From contig NZ_LGSI01000074.1 of the NCBI RefSeq assembly GCF_001698815.1, positions 171,924-235,923 on the forward strand: a stretch of DNA of 64,000 bases. Direction: 5' to 3'. A program made the translations under genes and the position numbers. Below the pieces are notes generated by a model. It was not told the origin of the DNA and did not search any database. It worked only from the letters and a program-made list of their open reading frames with translations. The first letter of the stretch is position 1, and each line of letters starts with the position of its first letter. Shown here piece by piece: positions 25,459 through 35,023 of this stretch. The DNA is from Pseudomonas syringae (GTDB taxonomy: Bacteria > Pseudomonadota > Gammaproteobacteria > Pseudomonadales > Pseudomonadaceae).

Positions 25459-25640
25459 GTCTTTCCCCGTGATTACGGGGTGAAGCTGGGAAATCAAGTC
25501 GTTCAACCGTATAAGTAGCAAAAAGCTATATCTGCCGTTACCACCTCTATATGAGTCAGACTTCGCTTTAAGCTAGGTCTGACTCGCTGTTTTTGCTATG
25601 GTGACGAGCATTCGTCATGTCCGTTTCGCGAGGTGTCTGC

Positions 25641-26285
25641 TTGATTAAGGTGCTAGTTGTCGATGACCATGATCTTGTTCGGACAGGCATCACACGCATG
25701 CTGGCCGATATAGATGGTCTGCAGGTCGTCGGTCAGGCTGACTCTGGAGAGGAGTCGCTGAAGAAGGCGCGTGAGCTCAAACCCGATGTGGTTCTGATGG
25801 ACGTGAAGATGCCCGGCATCGGAGGCCTTGAGGCTACCCGCAAAATGCTGCGCAGCCATCCGGAAATAAAAGTCGTCGCGGTAACCGTTTGTGAGGACGA
25901 TCCATTCCCTACGCGTTTGCTCCAGGCAGGTGCCGCCGGTTACATGACCAAAGGCGCCGGCCTGGCCGAAATGGTCCAGGCCATTCGTCTTGTATTTGCC
26001 GGTCAGCGCTATATCAGCCCGCAGATAGCCCAGCAGTTGGCGATCAAGTCATTCCAGCCGCAAGTGAATAATTCTCCGTTCGATTTGCTCTCTGAGCGTG
26101 AAATACAGATCGCCTTGATGATCGTGGGTTGTCAGAAAGTTCAGGTGATCTCCGACAAACTATGTCTGTCACCTAAAACCGTCAATACCTACCGTTACCG
26201 TATCTTTGAGAAGCTTTCGATCAGCAGCGATGTTGAACTGGCTTTATTGGCAGTACGTCACGGCATGGTCGATGCCAGCGCCTGA
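25641..26285 (+). CDS. gacA: response regulator GacA
   Basis: A 214-residue NarL-type response regulator, essentially the known Pseudomonas GacA. The receiver domain has VLVVDDHD and phospho-acceptor D54 in VVLMDVKMPG. The LuxR-type DNA-binding domain has LSEREIQIALMIVGC and LCLSPKTVNTYRYRI. GacA pairs with the sensor GacS and activates the small RNAs rsmX/Y/Z, which relieve RsmA/E repression of secondary metabolism. It starts at TTG, as reported for gacA, with GAGG eight bases upstream. uvrC begins one base after its stop, the conserved order in Pseudomonas. Confidence 0.97.
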   Translation: MIKVLVVDDHDLVRTGITRMLADIDGLQVVGQADSGEESLKKARELKPDVVLMDVKMPGIGGLEATRKMLRSHPEIKVVAVTVCEDDPFPTRLLQAGAAGYMTKGAGLAEMVQAIRLVFAGQRYISPQIAQQLAIKSFQPQVNNSPFDLLSEREIQIALMIVGCQKVQVISDKLCLSPKTVNTYRYRIFEKLSISSDVELALLAVRHGMVDASA

Positions 26286-26286
26286 A

Positions 26287-28110
26287 ATGAACCAACCGTT
26301 CGATCCCAGTGCTTTTCTTTCTACCTGCAGCGGCCGCCCTGGCGTGTATCGCATGTTCGATGCCGAGGCACGCCTGCTTTATGTGGGCAAGGCCAAGAAT
26401 CTTAAGAACCGCCTCGCCAGTTATTTCCGCAAAACCGGCCACGCCCCCAAGACCAGCGCGCTCGTTGCTCGTATTGCCCAGATCGAGACAACGATTACCG
26501 CCAATGAAACCGAGGCGTTGCTGCTTGAGCAGACACTCATCAAAGAGTGGCGACCGCCCTATAACATCCTGCTGCGCGATGACAAATCCTATCCCTATGT
26601 GTACTTGTCGGACGGCGACTTTCCGCGCCTGAGCATTCACCGGGGCGCGAAAAAAACCAAAGGTCGCTATTTCGGTCCGTACCCGAGCGCGGGTGCCGTT
26701 CGCGAAAGCCTGAGCTTGATGCAGAAGACCTTTCTGGTTCGCCAGTGCGAAGACAGCTACTACAAGAACCGCACGCGTCCGTGCCTTCAATACCAGATCA
26801 AGCGCTGCAAGGGCCCGTGTGTCGGCCTGGTGGAGCCGCAGGTCTACGCCGAAGATGTTCGTCACTCCGTGATGTTCCTCGAAGGTCGCAGTAACACGTT
26901 GACCGACGAGCTGAACACGTTGATGGAAAAGGCTGCCATGAGCCTGGACTTTGAGCGGGCAGCTGAATTGCGCGATCAGATCGCACTGCTGCGGCGTGTG
27001 CAGGATCAGCAAAGCATGGAGGGCGGCACTGGCGATGTGGATGTAGTGGCTGCTTTCGTCAATCCCGGCGGCGCCTGTGTACATCTGATCAGCGTGCGCG
27101 GTGGGCGCGTTCTGGGCAGCAAGAATTTCTTTCCTCAGGTGGGTATCGAGGAGGAGGTGGGCGAGGTCATGTCTGCGTTCCTTTCGCAATATTTCCTGGG
27201 CGGTGTGGATCGCGAGCTTCCCGGCGAAGTCATCGTCAATGTGCTTCACGATGATTTCCCGACACTGATTGATGCGATCGAAGAGTCTCGTGGTCGCGAA
27301 CTGATCATCAGTCATCGTGTTCGCGGTACGCGCGCGCGCTGGCAGCAGATGGCTGTTACCAACGCAGAACAGGCCTTGTCGGCACGGCTTGCCAATCGCC
27401 AGCATGTCGCGGCCCGCTTCGATGCATTGGCGAAGGTGTTGAAGCTCGACGAGCCGCCGCTGCGCCTTGAGTGCTACGACATCAGCCATTCAAGTGGCGA
27501 GGCAACGGTCGCATCGTGCGTGGTATTTGGTCCTGAAGGGCCGATCAAGTCAGATTATCGACGCTACAACATTGAAGGCATCACCGCTGGAGACGATTAT
27601 GCCGCCATGCACCAGGCGCTGACCCGACGCTTCAGCCGACTCAAGGACGGCGAGGGCAAGTTGCCTGATATCCTGTTGGTCGATGGCGGCAAAGGCCAGC
27701 TGTCCATGGCGCGGGACGTGCTCAATGAATTGGCGGTTCCTGACCTGATTCTTCTAGGCGTGGCCAAAGGTGCGACGCGCAAAGCCGGTTTCGAAACTCT
27801 GTACCTCAACGATGCGGCGCACGAGTTCACCTTGCCGGGGGATTCGCCAGCATTGCACCTTATTCAGCAGATTCGGGATGAAGCCCACCGTTTTGCGATC
27901 ACCGGACACCGCGCGCGACGTGGTAAAACCCGGCGTACGTCGACGCTTGAAGGCGTCGCCGGGGTTGGGCCTACGCGCCGTCGGGACCTGCTCAAACACT
28001 TCGGAGGGTTACAGGAATTGTCACGCGCAAGCATCGAAGAAATAGCCAAAGCGCCCGGAATCAGTAAAAAGCTCGCAGAGTCGATTTATGCAAACCTGCA
28101 CAGCGAGTAG
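26287..28110 (+). CDS. uvrC: excinuclease ABC subunit C
   Basis: A 607-residue UvrC, the nuclease of nucleotide excision repair. The GIY-YIG domain lies at residues 15-95 (GVYRMFDAEARLLYVGKAKN). A cysteine cluster follows (CEDSYYKNRTRPCLQYQIKRC), then the UVR motif SLDFERAAELRDQIALL near 205, the RNase H-like second nuclease domain (ECYDISHSSG, LLVDGGKGQL), and C-terminal helix-hairpin-helix repeats (VAGVGPTRRRDLLKHFGG). Full length; translated close behind gacA. Confidence 0.97.
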   Translation: MNQPFDPSAFLSTCSGRPGVYRMFDAEARLLYVGKAKNLKNRLASYFRKTGHAPKTSALVARIAQIETTITANETEALLLEQTLIKEWRPPYNILLRDDKSYPYVYLSDGDFPRLSIHRGAKKTKGRYFGPYPSAGAVRESLSLMQKTFLVRQCEDSYYKNRTRPCLQYQIKRCKGPCVGLVEPQVYAEDVRHSVMFLEGRSNTLTDELNTLMEKAAMSLDFERAAELRDQIALLRRVQDQQSMEGGTGDVDVVAAFVNPGGACVHLISVRGGRVLGSKNFFPQVGIEEEVGEVMSAFLSQYFLGGVDRELPGEVIVNVLHDDFPTLIDAIEESRGRELIISHRVRGTRARWQQMAVTNAEQALSARLANRQHVAARFDALAKVLKLDEPPLRLECYDISHSSGEATVASCVVFGPEGPIKSDYRRYNIEGITAGDDYAAMHQALTRRFSRLKDGEGKLPDILLVDGGKGQLSMARDVLNELAVPDLILLGVAKGATRKAGFETLYLNDAAHEFTLPGDSPALHLIQQIRDEAHRFAITGHRARRGKTRRTSTLEGVAGVGPTRRRDLLKHFGGLQELSRASIEEIAKAPGISKKLAESIYANLHSE

Positions 28111-28142
28111 AATGCCCGCTCACCTCGTAGCCAGTTGTGCCG

Positions 28143-28703
28143 ATGAATATTCCTAATCTGATCACCGTTCTACGTGTCCTCCTGATTCCGATCTTCATTT
28201 TGCTGTTTTATCTGCCTTATCACTGGAGCTACATGGCGGCCAGTTCGGTCTTCGCTTTTGCGGCGGCAACGGATTGGCTCGATGGATATCTGGCCCGGCG
28301 TCTTGAGCAAAGCACCCCGTTTGGTGCGTTTCTCGACCCGGTTGCAGATAAATTGATGGTCGCGGTCGCGCTGGTGTTGCTGGTTCAGGCACACGCCAAT
28401 CTGTGGCTGACGCTGCCGGCTGCGGTGATTATCGGTCGCGAGATCGTGATCTCTGCACTGCGCGAATGGATGGCTGAACTGGGGGCGAGGGCGCAGGTTG
28501 CGGTCTCCAACCTGGGTAAATGGAAGACCGCCGCGCAAATGCTGGCGCTGGTCATCCTCCTGGCCAATCCACCGGCGTTTACTTTTTGGGTGATCGTGGG
28601 CTACGTCTTGCTGTTGCTGGCAGCCGGCCTGACATTGTGGTCAATGGTGCAATACATGAGAGCGGCCTGGCCTCATCTGAGAACCACCACAGATAAAAAA
28701 TAA
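28143..28703 (+). CDS. pgsA: CDP-diacylglycerol-glycerol-3-phosphate 3-phosphatidyltransferase
   Basis: A 186-residue membrane enzyme that makes phosphatidylglycerol phosphate. The CDP-alcohol phosphotransferase signature is complete: DGYLARRLEQ, then GAFLDPVADK at residues 48-75. About five hydrophobic segments are present. The ATG at 28143 is chosen over a GTG two codons upstream because MNIPNLITVLR is the family N-terminus. It follows uvrC by 32 bases. Confidence 0.96.
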   Translation: MNIPNLITVLRVLLIPIFILLFYLPYHWSYMAASSVFAFAAATDWLDGYLARRLEQSTPFGAFLDPVADKLMVAVALVLLVQAHANLWLTLPAAVIIGREIVISALREWMAELGARAQVAVSNLGKWKTAAQMLALVILLANPPAFTFWVIVGYVLLLLAAGLTLWSMVQYMRAAWPHLRTTTDKK

Positions 28704-28764
28704 GTTTTGAATCAAAGGGTTGACGCGGCTATTTGAATCTATAGAATGGCCCCGTCACCAAGAT

Positions 28765-28840
<76 letters not shown>

Positions 28841-28885
28841 AAATTTGATCCGCAGATGTCCAATGGGCGCTGGGATCCACGAAAT

Positions 28886-28906
28886 AGACGCTTAGGCGTC
28901 TTTTTT
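28886..28906 (+). terminator. rho-independent terminator after tRNA-Gly
   Basis: AGACGC and GCGTCT pair around TTAG, followed by six T. It lies 45 bases past the tRNA and ends that transcript before the integrase gene. Confidence 0.8.
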
Positions 28907-29063
28907 CGTTTCCGCGGGAAACCACTGAAATCCAACGCAATCCGGTACGTTTAAGTATCGTTTTAAGTACTGTCTAACGGACAGACTCGAATTCGTATTG
29001 TTGCTGGATCCTCTCAGGTCACCAGACGAGCATCAGGTGCTGACTCTCTCACAGGAGCTCACC

Positions 29064-30862
29064 ATGCCTCTATCAGAATTCACCATTCGACACGCCCGAG
29101 CTACGGGTAAAAACTACACGCTCGGCGACTTTGATGGCCTGTCACTGATGGTGACCGCGATCGGTAATAAGCGGTGGTTGTTTCGCTACTACTGGGGAGG
29201 GCGCCAGCAGCGCATGTCCTTCGGCGCCTACCCCGAAGTCAGCCTGAACAAGCGCGTGAGCGCCGTGACGAAGCGCGCAAGCTCATTGCCCAGAACATAA
29301 ACCCGTGTGACCACCGCAAGTGGCGGCGTATTGAGGCCGAAGCCGAAGTAAAACAAACCTTCCTGGCGGTCTACAACGAGTGGATCGACTTCCGTCGCCT
29401 GAGCCTGAAGGAGGGGCGCCAGAGCACGCTATCGCAGATCCTCAGGGTCTTCAAAAAAGACGTCTTGCCCACCTTGGGTGAGCGTCCAATCAAAAGCATC
29501 ACCCGGCACGACCTGCTGGGCATCCTCAGCACCATCGAGCAACGCAAAGCCTTCACCATGGCTGAAAAATGCCGGACCTGGTTCAACCAGATGTTTCGCT
29601 ACTCTCTGGTAAAAGTCGGAGGGCTGGAGCTGAATCCTGCCTCGGACCTAGACGTCGTGGCGCATCCCAAGCCTCCCGTGGCTAACAACCCTTATTTGCG
29701 TATGGAGCAGCTGCCGGAGTTGCTATCGAAGATGCGAAATTACGGCGGTCAACTTCAGACGACACTCGGGTTACGTTTGTTGCTGCTGACAGGTGTTAGA
29801 ACGGGTGAGCTGCGTTATGCCACGCCGGATCAGTTCGACTTGGAGAAGCAGCTGTGGGTCGTTCCGCCGGAGGTGGTCAAGCAGCTCCAACTAAAGATGC
29901 GCAAGTGCGATAAGGCAGGAGGTGAAATACCACCCTATATTGTCCCGCTCTCTGTACAGGCGCTGGAAATCGTTCGCCATCTTTTGGATCAGGTCGTGCC
30001 CGCACAGCGATTTTTGTTCTCTCATCGCAGCAATCTCCAGTTACGCATTAGTGAAAACACCTTGAATTATGCCCTGCATCGAATGGGATACGCTGACCAA
30101 CTCACCGGCCATGGAATGCGAGCGACTATCTCCACGGCGCTGAATGAGATTGGCTACCCCAAGAACTGGATTGACGCCCAACTTTCCCATGCTGACCCTG
30201 ACCAAGTCAGTGCGACCTATAACCATGCCAGGTACGTCGAGCAGCGGCGAACCATGATGCAGGATTGGGCCAATCGTTTGGACCTGTGGGCGCGGGGCAA
30301 GCATGAAGCGGCGAGTTCGCCGCTGACCATTCGGTTAGAGGGGGCGGCGTCATTGCCAGAGGCGGTGGGGGCGGTCGGCAGTTCGTTGCGTTATGACGTG
30401 GCCGCCACGCGTAAGAGAATTGATTCTTCGTCTGATGTTGCTGCGCAGCTGGTCGCCCCGGAGAAGGTAGTAGTTGAACCGGCGGTTTCGGAAATACAAC
30501 GCAAGCGTCTTGCCATGCTAGCTGCATATGAGGCGCCGACTAATCTGACGGTGCCTGATTTTGCGCGGCTGGCGGGTATGTCGCGTGAGCAGGTGAGTCG
30601 GGAGATCAAGGCGGGTCGGCTGTTGGCGATCGGTCTGGGTGATCGTGGGTTGCGAGTGCCGGATTGGCAGCTCGATCCATTGCGGCAAAAGCTGGTTTTT
30701 ACGTTGCTAATGCAGTCTCAGGCTGCGGATACATGGAGGCTTTATAGTGCTCTTTGCACACCCTGCGACCGACTAAAAGATCGTTCTCCAATCGATGCAC
30801 TCACTGAGGAGAATTTTGACGTGACAATACGGATTGTTTGCAATGCCTTGAGCTCAAGCTGA
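29064..30862 (+). pseudogene. tRNA-linked tyrosine recombinase (P4-type integrase), frameshifted, with C-terminal regulator-like extension
   Basis: The start MPLSEFTIRHARATGKNYT has AGGAG in front and opens a DUF4102-type arm-binding domain. Near 29244-29250 the frame must slip back by one base (SL then EQARERRDEARKLIAQN) to continue. The rest carries a core-binding domain and a catalytic domain with the recombinase residues visible: R in GVRTGELR, HGMRAT, LSHADPD, and the Tyr region ATYNHARYVEQRR. Beyond about 30300 is a 185-residue extension with a helix-turn-helix (TVPDFARLAGMSREQVSREI) and a segment like the C-terminus of Xre/MbcA/ParS antitoxins (LRVPDWQLDP, SPIDALTEEN). One missing base could also be a sequencing error. 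Confidence 0.75.
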
Positions 30863-30923
30863 GGTGCTGTGTTCGGACGGTAGCGACACGTATTTGCTCA
30901 CTTTCCGAGCAGGAGAACACAGG

Positions 30924-31424
30924 GTGATCAGCATGGAAATGTTGGGGAAAATTCGGCGCATGTACTTTCGCGACAAGCTGTCGCTGCATCAGATAGCCAA
31001 GCGTACCGGGCTGTCGAGAAACACCATTCGAAAATGGGTCAGAGCGCCCGAAGCCACTCAGCCGGCGTACCAGCGGTGCGCAGCCTTCAACAAACTCAAT
31101 CCATTTCACCAGACGCTGGAGCAGGCGCTCAAGGCCGATTCGTTTCGGGCAAAGCACAACCGCAGGAGCGTCAAAGCACTCTTCGAACAGATCAAGGCGG
31201 AGGGTTACGACGGCGGCTACAGCGAGCTCACCGCCTTCATACGCGCGTGGCGCGGCGAGCAAGGCAAGTCTTTACGGGCCTTTGTACCGCTGACGTTTGC
31301 ACTCGGTGAGGCCTTTCAATTCGACTGGAGCGAAGAAGGTCTGCCGATCGGTGGCCTGTTCCGACGCATCCAGGTCTCGCATATGAAGCTGTGTGCCAGT
31401 CGCGCATTTTGGTTGGTTGCGTAA
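30924..31424 (+). pseudogene. istA: IS21-family istA, 3'-truncated
   Basis: The first 166 residues of an IS21-type transposase. GTG start with AGGAG eight bases upstream, helix-turn-helix (KLSLHQIAKRTGLSRNTIRKW), then the start of the DDE domain around FQFDWSEEGLPIGG. The frame departs from family sequence after CASRAFWLVA and stops. Complete IstA has about 500 residues, and istB is missing. The left end of the element probably lies near 30868. The remnant abuts the end of the ABC operon at 31504. The 79 bases between hold no gene. Confidence 0.8.
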
Positions 31425-31503
31425 TCAAATATGTGCATCAGAACGAAAATCACGCTCTTATCTAAGCTTTAGATCTGCTGGCTAATAACAACGGGCGTGC
31501 CCC

Positions 31504-33087
31504 TCAGATCCGCGCATCCAGCCATCCTTCGGTCATCTGCGGTTCACACGCCAGCAAATGCTCGGTATAGGCTGGATGAGGCGGGTTGAGCACCTGTTCG
31601 CGGGTGCCTTGTTCCACCACCTGGCCTTGGTGCATTACCACAATGCGGTCGGCAATCGCGCGTACGGTCGCAATGTCGTGGGTGATAAACAGGTACGACA
31701 CCCCCAGTTCCTTCTGTAGGCGCAACAGCAGGTTGATGATGCCTTGCTGGATCAGCTTGTCCAATGCCGAGGTCACTTCGTCGCAGATGATCAGGCGTGG
31801 CTCGGCCGCCAGGGCACGGGCAATCGCCACGCGCTGCTTTTGTCCGCCCGAGAGTTCGCCGGGCAGGCGCGAGAGGTGATCGGGGCTCAGCTCGATCATC
31901 TCCATCAGTTCGCGCAGACGCTGCTGCAGCGCTGCCCCGCCCAGGGCGTGATAAAACGCCAATGGCCGCCCGAGCAATTCACGCACGGTCTGTTTCGGGT
32001 TCAGGGCAGTGTCGGCGCTTTGGTAAACCAACTGGATCTGCCGCAATTGCTCCAGCGGCCGTTCAGCGTAACGCGCTGTCAGGGGGTGCCCGGCAAACTG
32101 CACCGTCCCGCCGCTCACCGCCAGTAAGCCGGTGATGCAGCGGGCGAGTGTGGACTTTCCTGAGCCAGACTCGCCGATGATTGCGGTGGTGCGACCCTGG
32201 GGCACATCAATGTTTATGTCGTCGAGCACCTTCACGTGTCCGTAGTGAGCGCTGAGTCGTTCGATGCGCAAGATCTGGGAGCTTGCCTCAGGCTCCACTG
32301 CCTTGGTCAACTGGCGCACCGCCCACAGGCTGCGCGTGTAAGCCTGGGTCGGGGCTTCAAGCATTTGCCGGGTGGGCGCCTGTTCCACCAGTTTGCCGCG
32401 CTTGAGTACCATGATGCGTTGGGCCATTTGCGCCACCACAGCCAGATCATGGGTGATGTACAGAGCGGCACTCCCAGACTGCGCAATAGCGTTGCGGATT
32501 GCCGTCAGTACGTCGACCTGGGTGGTGACGTCGAGCGCAGTGGTCGGTTCGTCGAAGATGATCAGATCGGGTTTGCAGATCATCGCCATGGCGGTCATCG
32601 CTCGCTGCAACTGACCACCGGAGGCCTGGTGCGGATAGCGCCCACCGAAGTGATCCGGGTCAGGCAGACTGAGTTGGCGGTATAGCTGCCGTGCGGTGGC
32701 TTCGGCTTCGTCACGGGGTATGCCGTGCAGCAGGGCGCTTTCGATGGTCTGGTCGAGCAGGCGCCGTGCCGGGTTGAAAGCAGCGGCGGCGCTCTGCGCG
32801 ACATAGGCGATACGTCGCCCGCGCAGTTGCTGGCAGTGCTTGTCGCCGGCCTTGATCAGATCGACACCGTCGAACCAGACCTCGCCTGTACGCACCCGGC
32901 AGCCGGCGCGGGTAAATCCGGCGGCTGCCAGGCCCAGGCTGGATTTGCCAGCGCCGGACTCGCCTATCAGGCCCAGTACCTCGCCACGCGCCAGAGTCAG
33001 GTCGATTTCCTGCACGATGGGCTGCCAGTCGTTACCGTTACGTGCGTCCAGGGTCAGGTTGCAGATGCGCAGCAGCTCGGTGCTCAT
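31504..33087 (-). CDS. double ATPase of a dipeptide/opine-type ABC transporter
   Basis: A 527-residue protein with two ABC domains. The first has Walker A GESGAGKSS, signature ASGGQLQR and IIFDEPTTALD. The second, from about residue 265, has GESGSGKST, LSGGQKQR and IICDEVTSALD. It is a fused DppD-DppF type. It is the last gene of a four-gene operon and overlaps the permease gene by four bases (ATGA). The first signature has Ala in place of the usual leading Leu or Phe. Confidence 0.87.
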   Translation of the reverse strand: MSTELLRICNLTLDARNGNDWQPIVQEIDLTLARGEVLGLIGESGAGKSSLGLAAAGFTRAGCRVRTGEVWFDGVDLIKAGDKHCQQLRGRRIAYVAQSAAAAFNPARRLLDQTIESALLHGIPRDEAEATARQLYRQLSLPDPDHFGGRYPHQASGGQLQRAMTAMAMICKPDLIIFDEPTTALDVTTQVDVLTAIRNAIAQSGSAALYITHDLAVVAQMAQRIMVLKRGKLVEQAPTRQMLEAPTQAYTRSLWAVRQLTKAVEPEASSQILRIERLSAHYGHVKVLDDINIDVPQGRTTAIIGESGSGKSTLARCITGLLAVSGGTVQFAGHPLTARYAERPLEQLRQIQLVYQSADTALNPKQTVRELLGRPLAFYHALGGAALQQRLRELMEMIELSPDHLSRLPGELSGGQKQRVAIARALAAEPRLIICDEVTSALDKLIQQGIINLLLRLQKELGVSYLFITHDIATVRAIADRIVVMHQGQVVEQGTREQVLNPPHPAYTEHLLACEPQMTEGWLDARI

Positions 33088-33971
33088 GGTCGGTGCTCGT
33101 CGGTCGGGTCGAGGAAATGGTCGACCACCACGTTCACCGCCAGGGTCAGCAGGGCGATGGCACCGGCCGGAATCAGCGGAGTGATGTCGCCGTAGCTGAT
33201 GAAGGTCGCGCCTTCGCGCACCATGGTGCCCCAGTCGGCAGAGGGCGGCTGGATGCCCAGACCCAGGAATGACAGGGTCGAGATGGTAAGGAAGGCAAAA
33301 CAGAAGCGCAGGCCGAACTCGGCGATCAGAGCCGGCAGGATATTGGGGAGGATCTCACGGCGCAGTATCCATGCTGTGCCTTCACCGCGCAGCCGTGCGG
33401 CCTCGACAAAATCCATCACCACCACGTTGCGTGCAGTGGTGCGTGCCAGCCTGTAGATTTGCGTGGCGTTGATCACGGCGATGATCAGTACGATATTGGG
33501 AATCGACGGACCAAGCGCTGCCAGCAGAATCAGGGCCAGAATCAGTTGCGGTATCGCCATCAAGGTTTCGATGGCGGCGGACAGCAGGTTATCTATCCAG
33601 CCGCCACGAATCGCGGCGAACACGCCCAGGCTGGCACCGACGGCAAACGCCAGCAGGGTGGTGAGCACCGCGATGCCCACCGAGTTGCGTGTGCCGTAGA
33701 TCAGGCGGCTGAGCACGTCGCGACCGATCTGGTCGGTACCCAGCCAGAACTCGCTGCTCCAGGGAGCATACGGTTGGTCGCTGATGACCTCTGCTTCGCC
33801 GTGGGGCGCAAGCCAGGGCGCCAACAACGCCACCAGCAGGTAGCCGATAACGATCGCCGCACACAGGTAGACCATCCAGGGTTTGCGCTTCAAGCGCTGC
33901 CAGCGACTGACCGTCACACGTTCGATCGGGGCCGTATAAAGTACCGTCATGGGTGGGGTCTCGTCTGTCAT
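33084..33971 (-). CDS. ABC transporter permease, DppC type
   Basis: A 295-residue permease. An N-terminal helix (about 28-48, WMVYLCAAIVIGYLLVALL) is followed by GTDQIGRDVLSRLIYGTRNS, typical of DppC, and five more helices with the coupling loop MDFVEAARLRGEGTAWILRR. The ATG at 33971 overlaps the upstream permease stop (ATGA); the frame stays open much further upstream, but that part is antisense-like. The C-terminus overlaps the ATPase gene. Confidence 0.87.
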   Translation of the reverse strand: MTDETPPMTVLYTAPIERVTVSRWQRLKRKPWMVYLCAAIVIGYLLVALLAPWLAPHGEAEVISDQPYAPWSSEFWLGTDQIGRDVLSRLIYGTRNSVGIAVLTTLLAFAVGASLGVFAAIRGGWIDNLLSAAIETLMAIPQLILALILLAALGPSIPNIVLIIAVINATQIYRLARTTARNVVVMDFVEAARLRGEGTAWILRREILPNILPALIAEFGLRFCFAFLTISTLSFLGLGIQPPSADWGTMVREGATFISYGDITPLIPAGAIALLTLAVNVVVDHFLDPTDEHRP

Positions 33972-34951
33972 CGCGGGTGCAGCAACCGTGGGTTGGTGGT
34001 GATGGCAACGATGTCGGCCACCAGGTTGAGGGCGATGTAGGTGGCGGCGAAGATCAGCGCGCAGGCCTGCACCACTGGAATGTCTCGCGAGCGTACTGCG
34101 TCGACCATGGTCTGACCGACACCGGGGTAGACGAACACCACTTCCACGACGACCACGCCGACCACCAGATAAGCGAGGTTGAAGGCCACCACCGCGCTGA
34201 TCGGTGCCCAGGCATTGGGTAAGGCATGGCGCAGAATGATCCTCCATGGGGCAATGCCCTTGAGCGTGGCCATCTCTATATAGGGGCTGGTCAGCAGGCT
34301 GACGATGGCTGAGCGGGTCATGCGCATCATGTGCGCGACAATGCCCAGAGTCAGGGTCAGCACCGGGAGCGCAAGGTGCAAGGCGATGTCGCCGACGCTC
34401 ATGCCGGGAGTAATGCGAGCCAGTGAGTAGAACCACGGCAGCTTGACCGCAAACAAAAGCATCAGCGTGTAGGCCACGAAGAATTCTGGAAACGAAATAC
34501 TCACCAGCGTCGTCAGGTTGAACAACCGGTCGAGCCAGCTGTTACGCTTGATTGCGGCAAGAATACCGAGCAGCAGCGCCAGCGGAACCGCCACCAGTGC
34601 TGTGATGCCGGCCAGCAACAGGGTGTTTTTCAGGCGGGGTGCGACGATGCCCATGACCGGACGTGGCTCACCGGCGCGGGAAGTGAACGATAGGCCGAAG
34701 TCGCCGGTCAGCGCGCCGCCCACCCAGTGCAGGTAACGTTCGCTGTACGGTTGGTCCAAGCCCAGTTGGCGTTGGAGGGCCGCCACCGTTTCAGGGGTGG
34801 CGGAGCGGCCGAGGGTAGCCTTAGCGAAGTCGCCGGGCAGCAGCAATACCGCTGAAAACACCAGCAGCGATACCGCCGCCAGCGTTGCCAGGCCCATGCC
34901 CAGGCGTTGCACAGTGGTTCGCAATACCGGGTTTGAAAGCGCACTGTCCAT
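33968..34951 (-). CDS. ABC transporter permease, DppB type
   Basis: A 327-residue permease. The first helix spans residues 15-40, then RSATPETVAALQRQLGLDQP, as in the DppB family. Five further helices follow, with the coupling loop SPYIEMATLKGIAPWRIILR. GGGA seven bases before the ATG supports the start at MDSALSNP rather than an upstream start. It forms a heterodimer with the DppC-type protein encoded next. Confidence 0.87.
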   Translation of the reverse strand: MDSALSNPVLRTTVQRLGMGLATLAAVSLLVFSAVLLLPGDFAKATLGRSATPETVAALQRQLGLDQPYSERYLHWVGGALTGDFGLSFTSRAGEPRPVMGIVAPRLKNTLLLAGITALVAVPLALLLGILAAIKRNSWLDRLFNLTTLVSISFPEFFVAYTLMLLFAVKLPWFYSLARITPGMSVGDIALHLALPVLTLTLGIVAHMMRMTRSAIVSLLTSPYIEMATLKGIAPWRIILRHALPNAWAPISAVVAFNLAYLVVGVVVVEVVFVYPGVGQTMVDAVRSRDIPVVQACALIFAATYIALNLVADIVAITTNPRLLHPR

Positions 34952-35023
34952 GGTTATTTCCCGAGTTTGCCAGCCGCACGGCCCCATGCCGTGCAGTGTG
35001 TCAGTACAGGGTGCGCAGTCGAC

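Noticed and set aside
33972..34436. N-terminal extension of the DppC-type permease frame
   Set aside because: The residues upstream of 33971 look like an antisense translation of the neighbouring gene; the ATGA overlap and family N-terminus fix the start at 33971.
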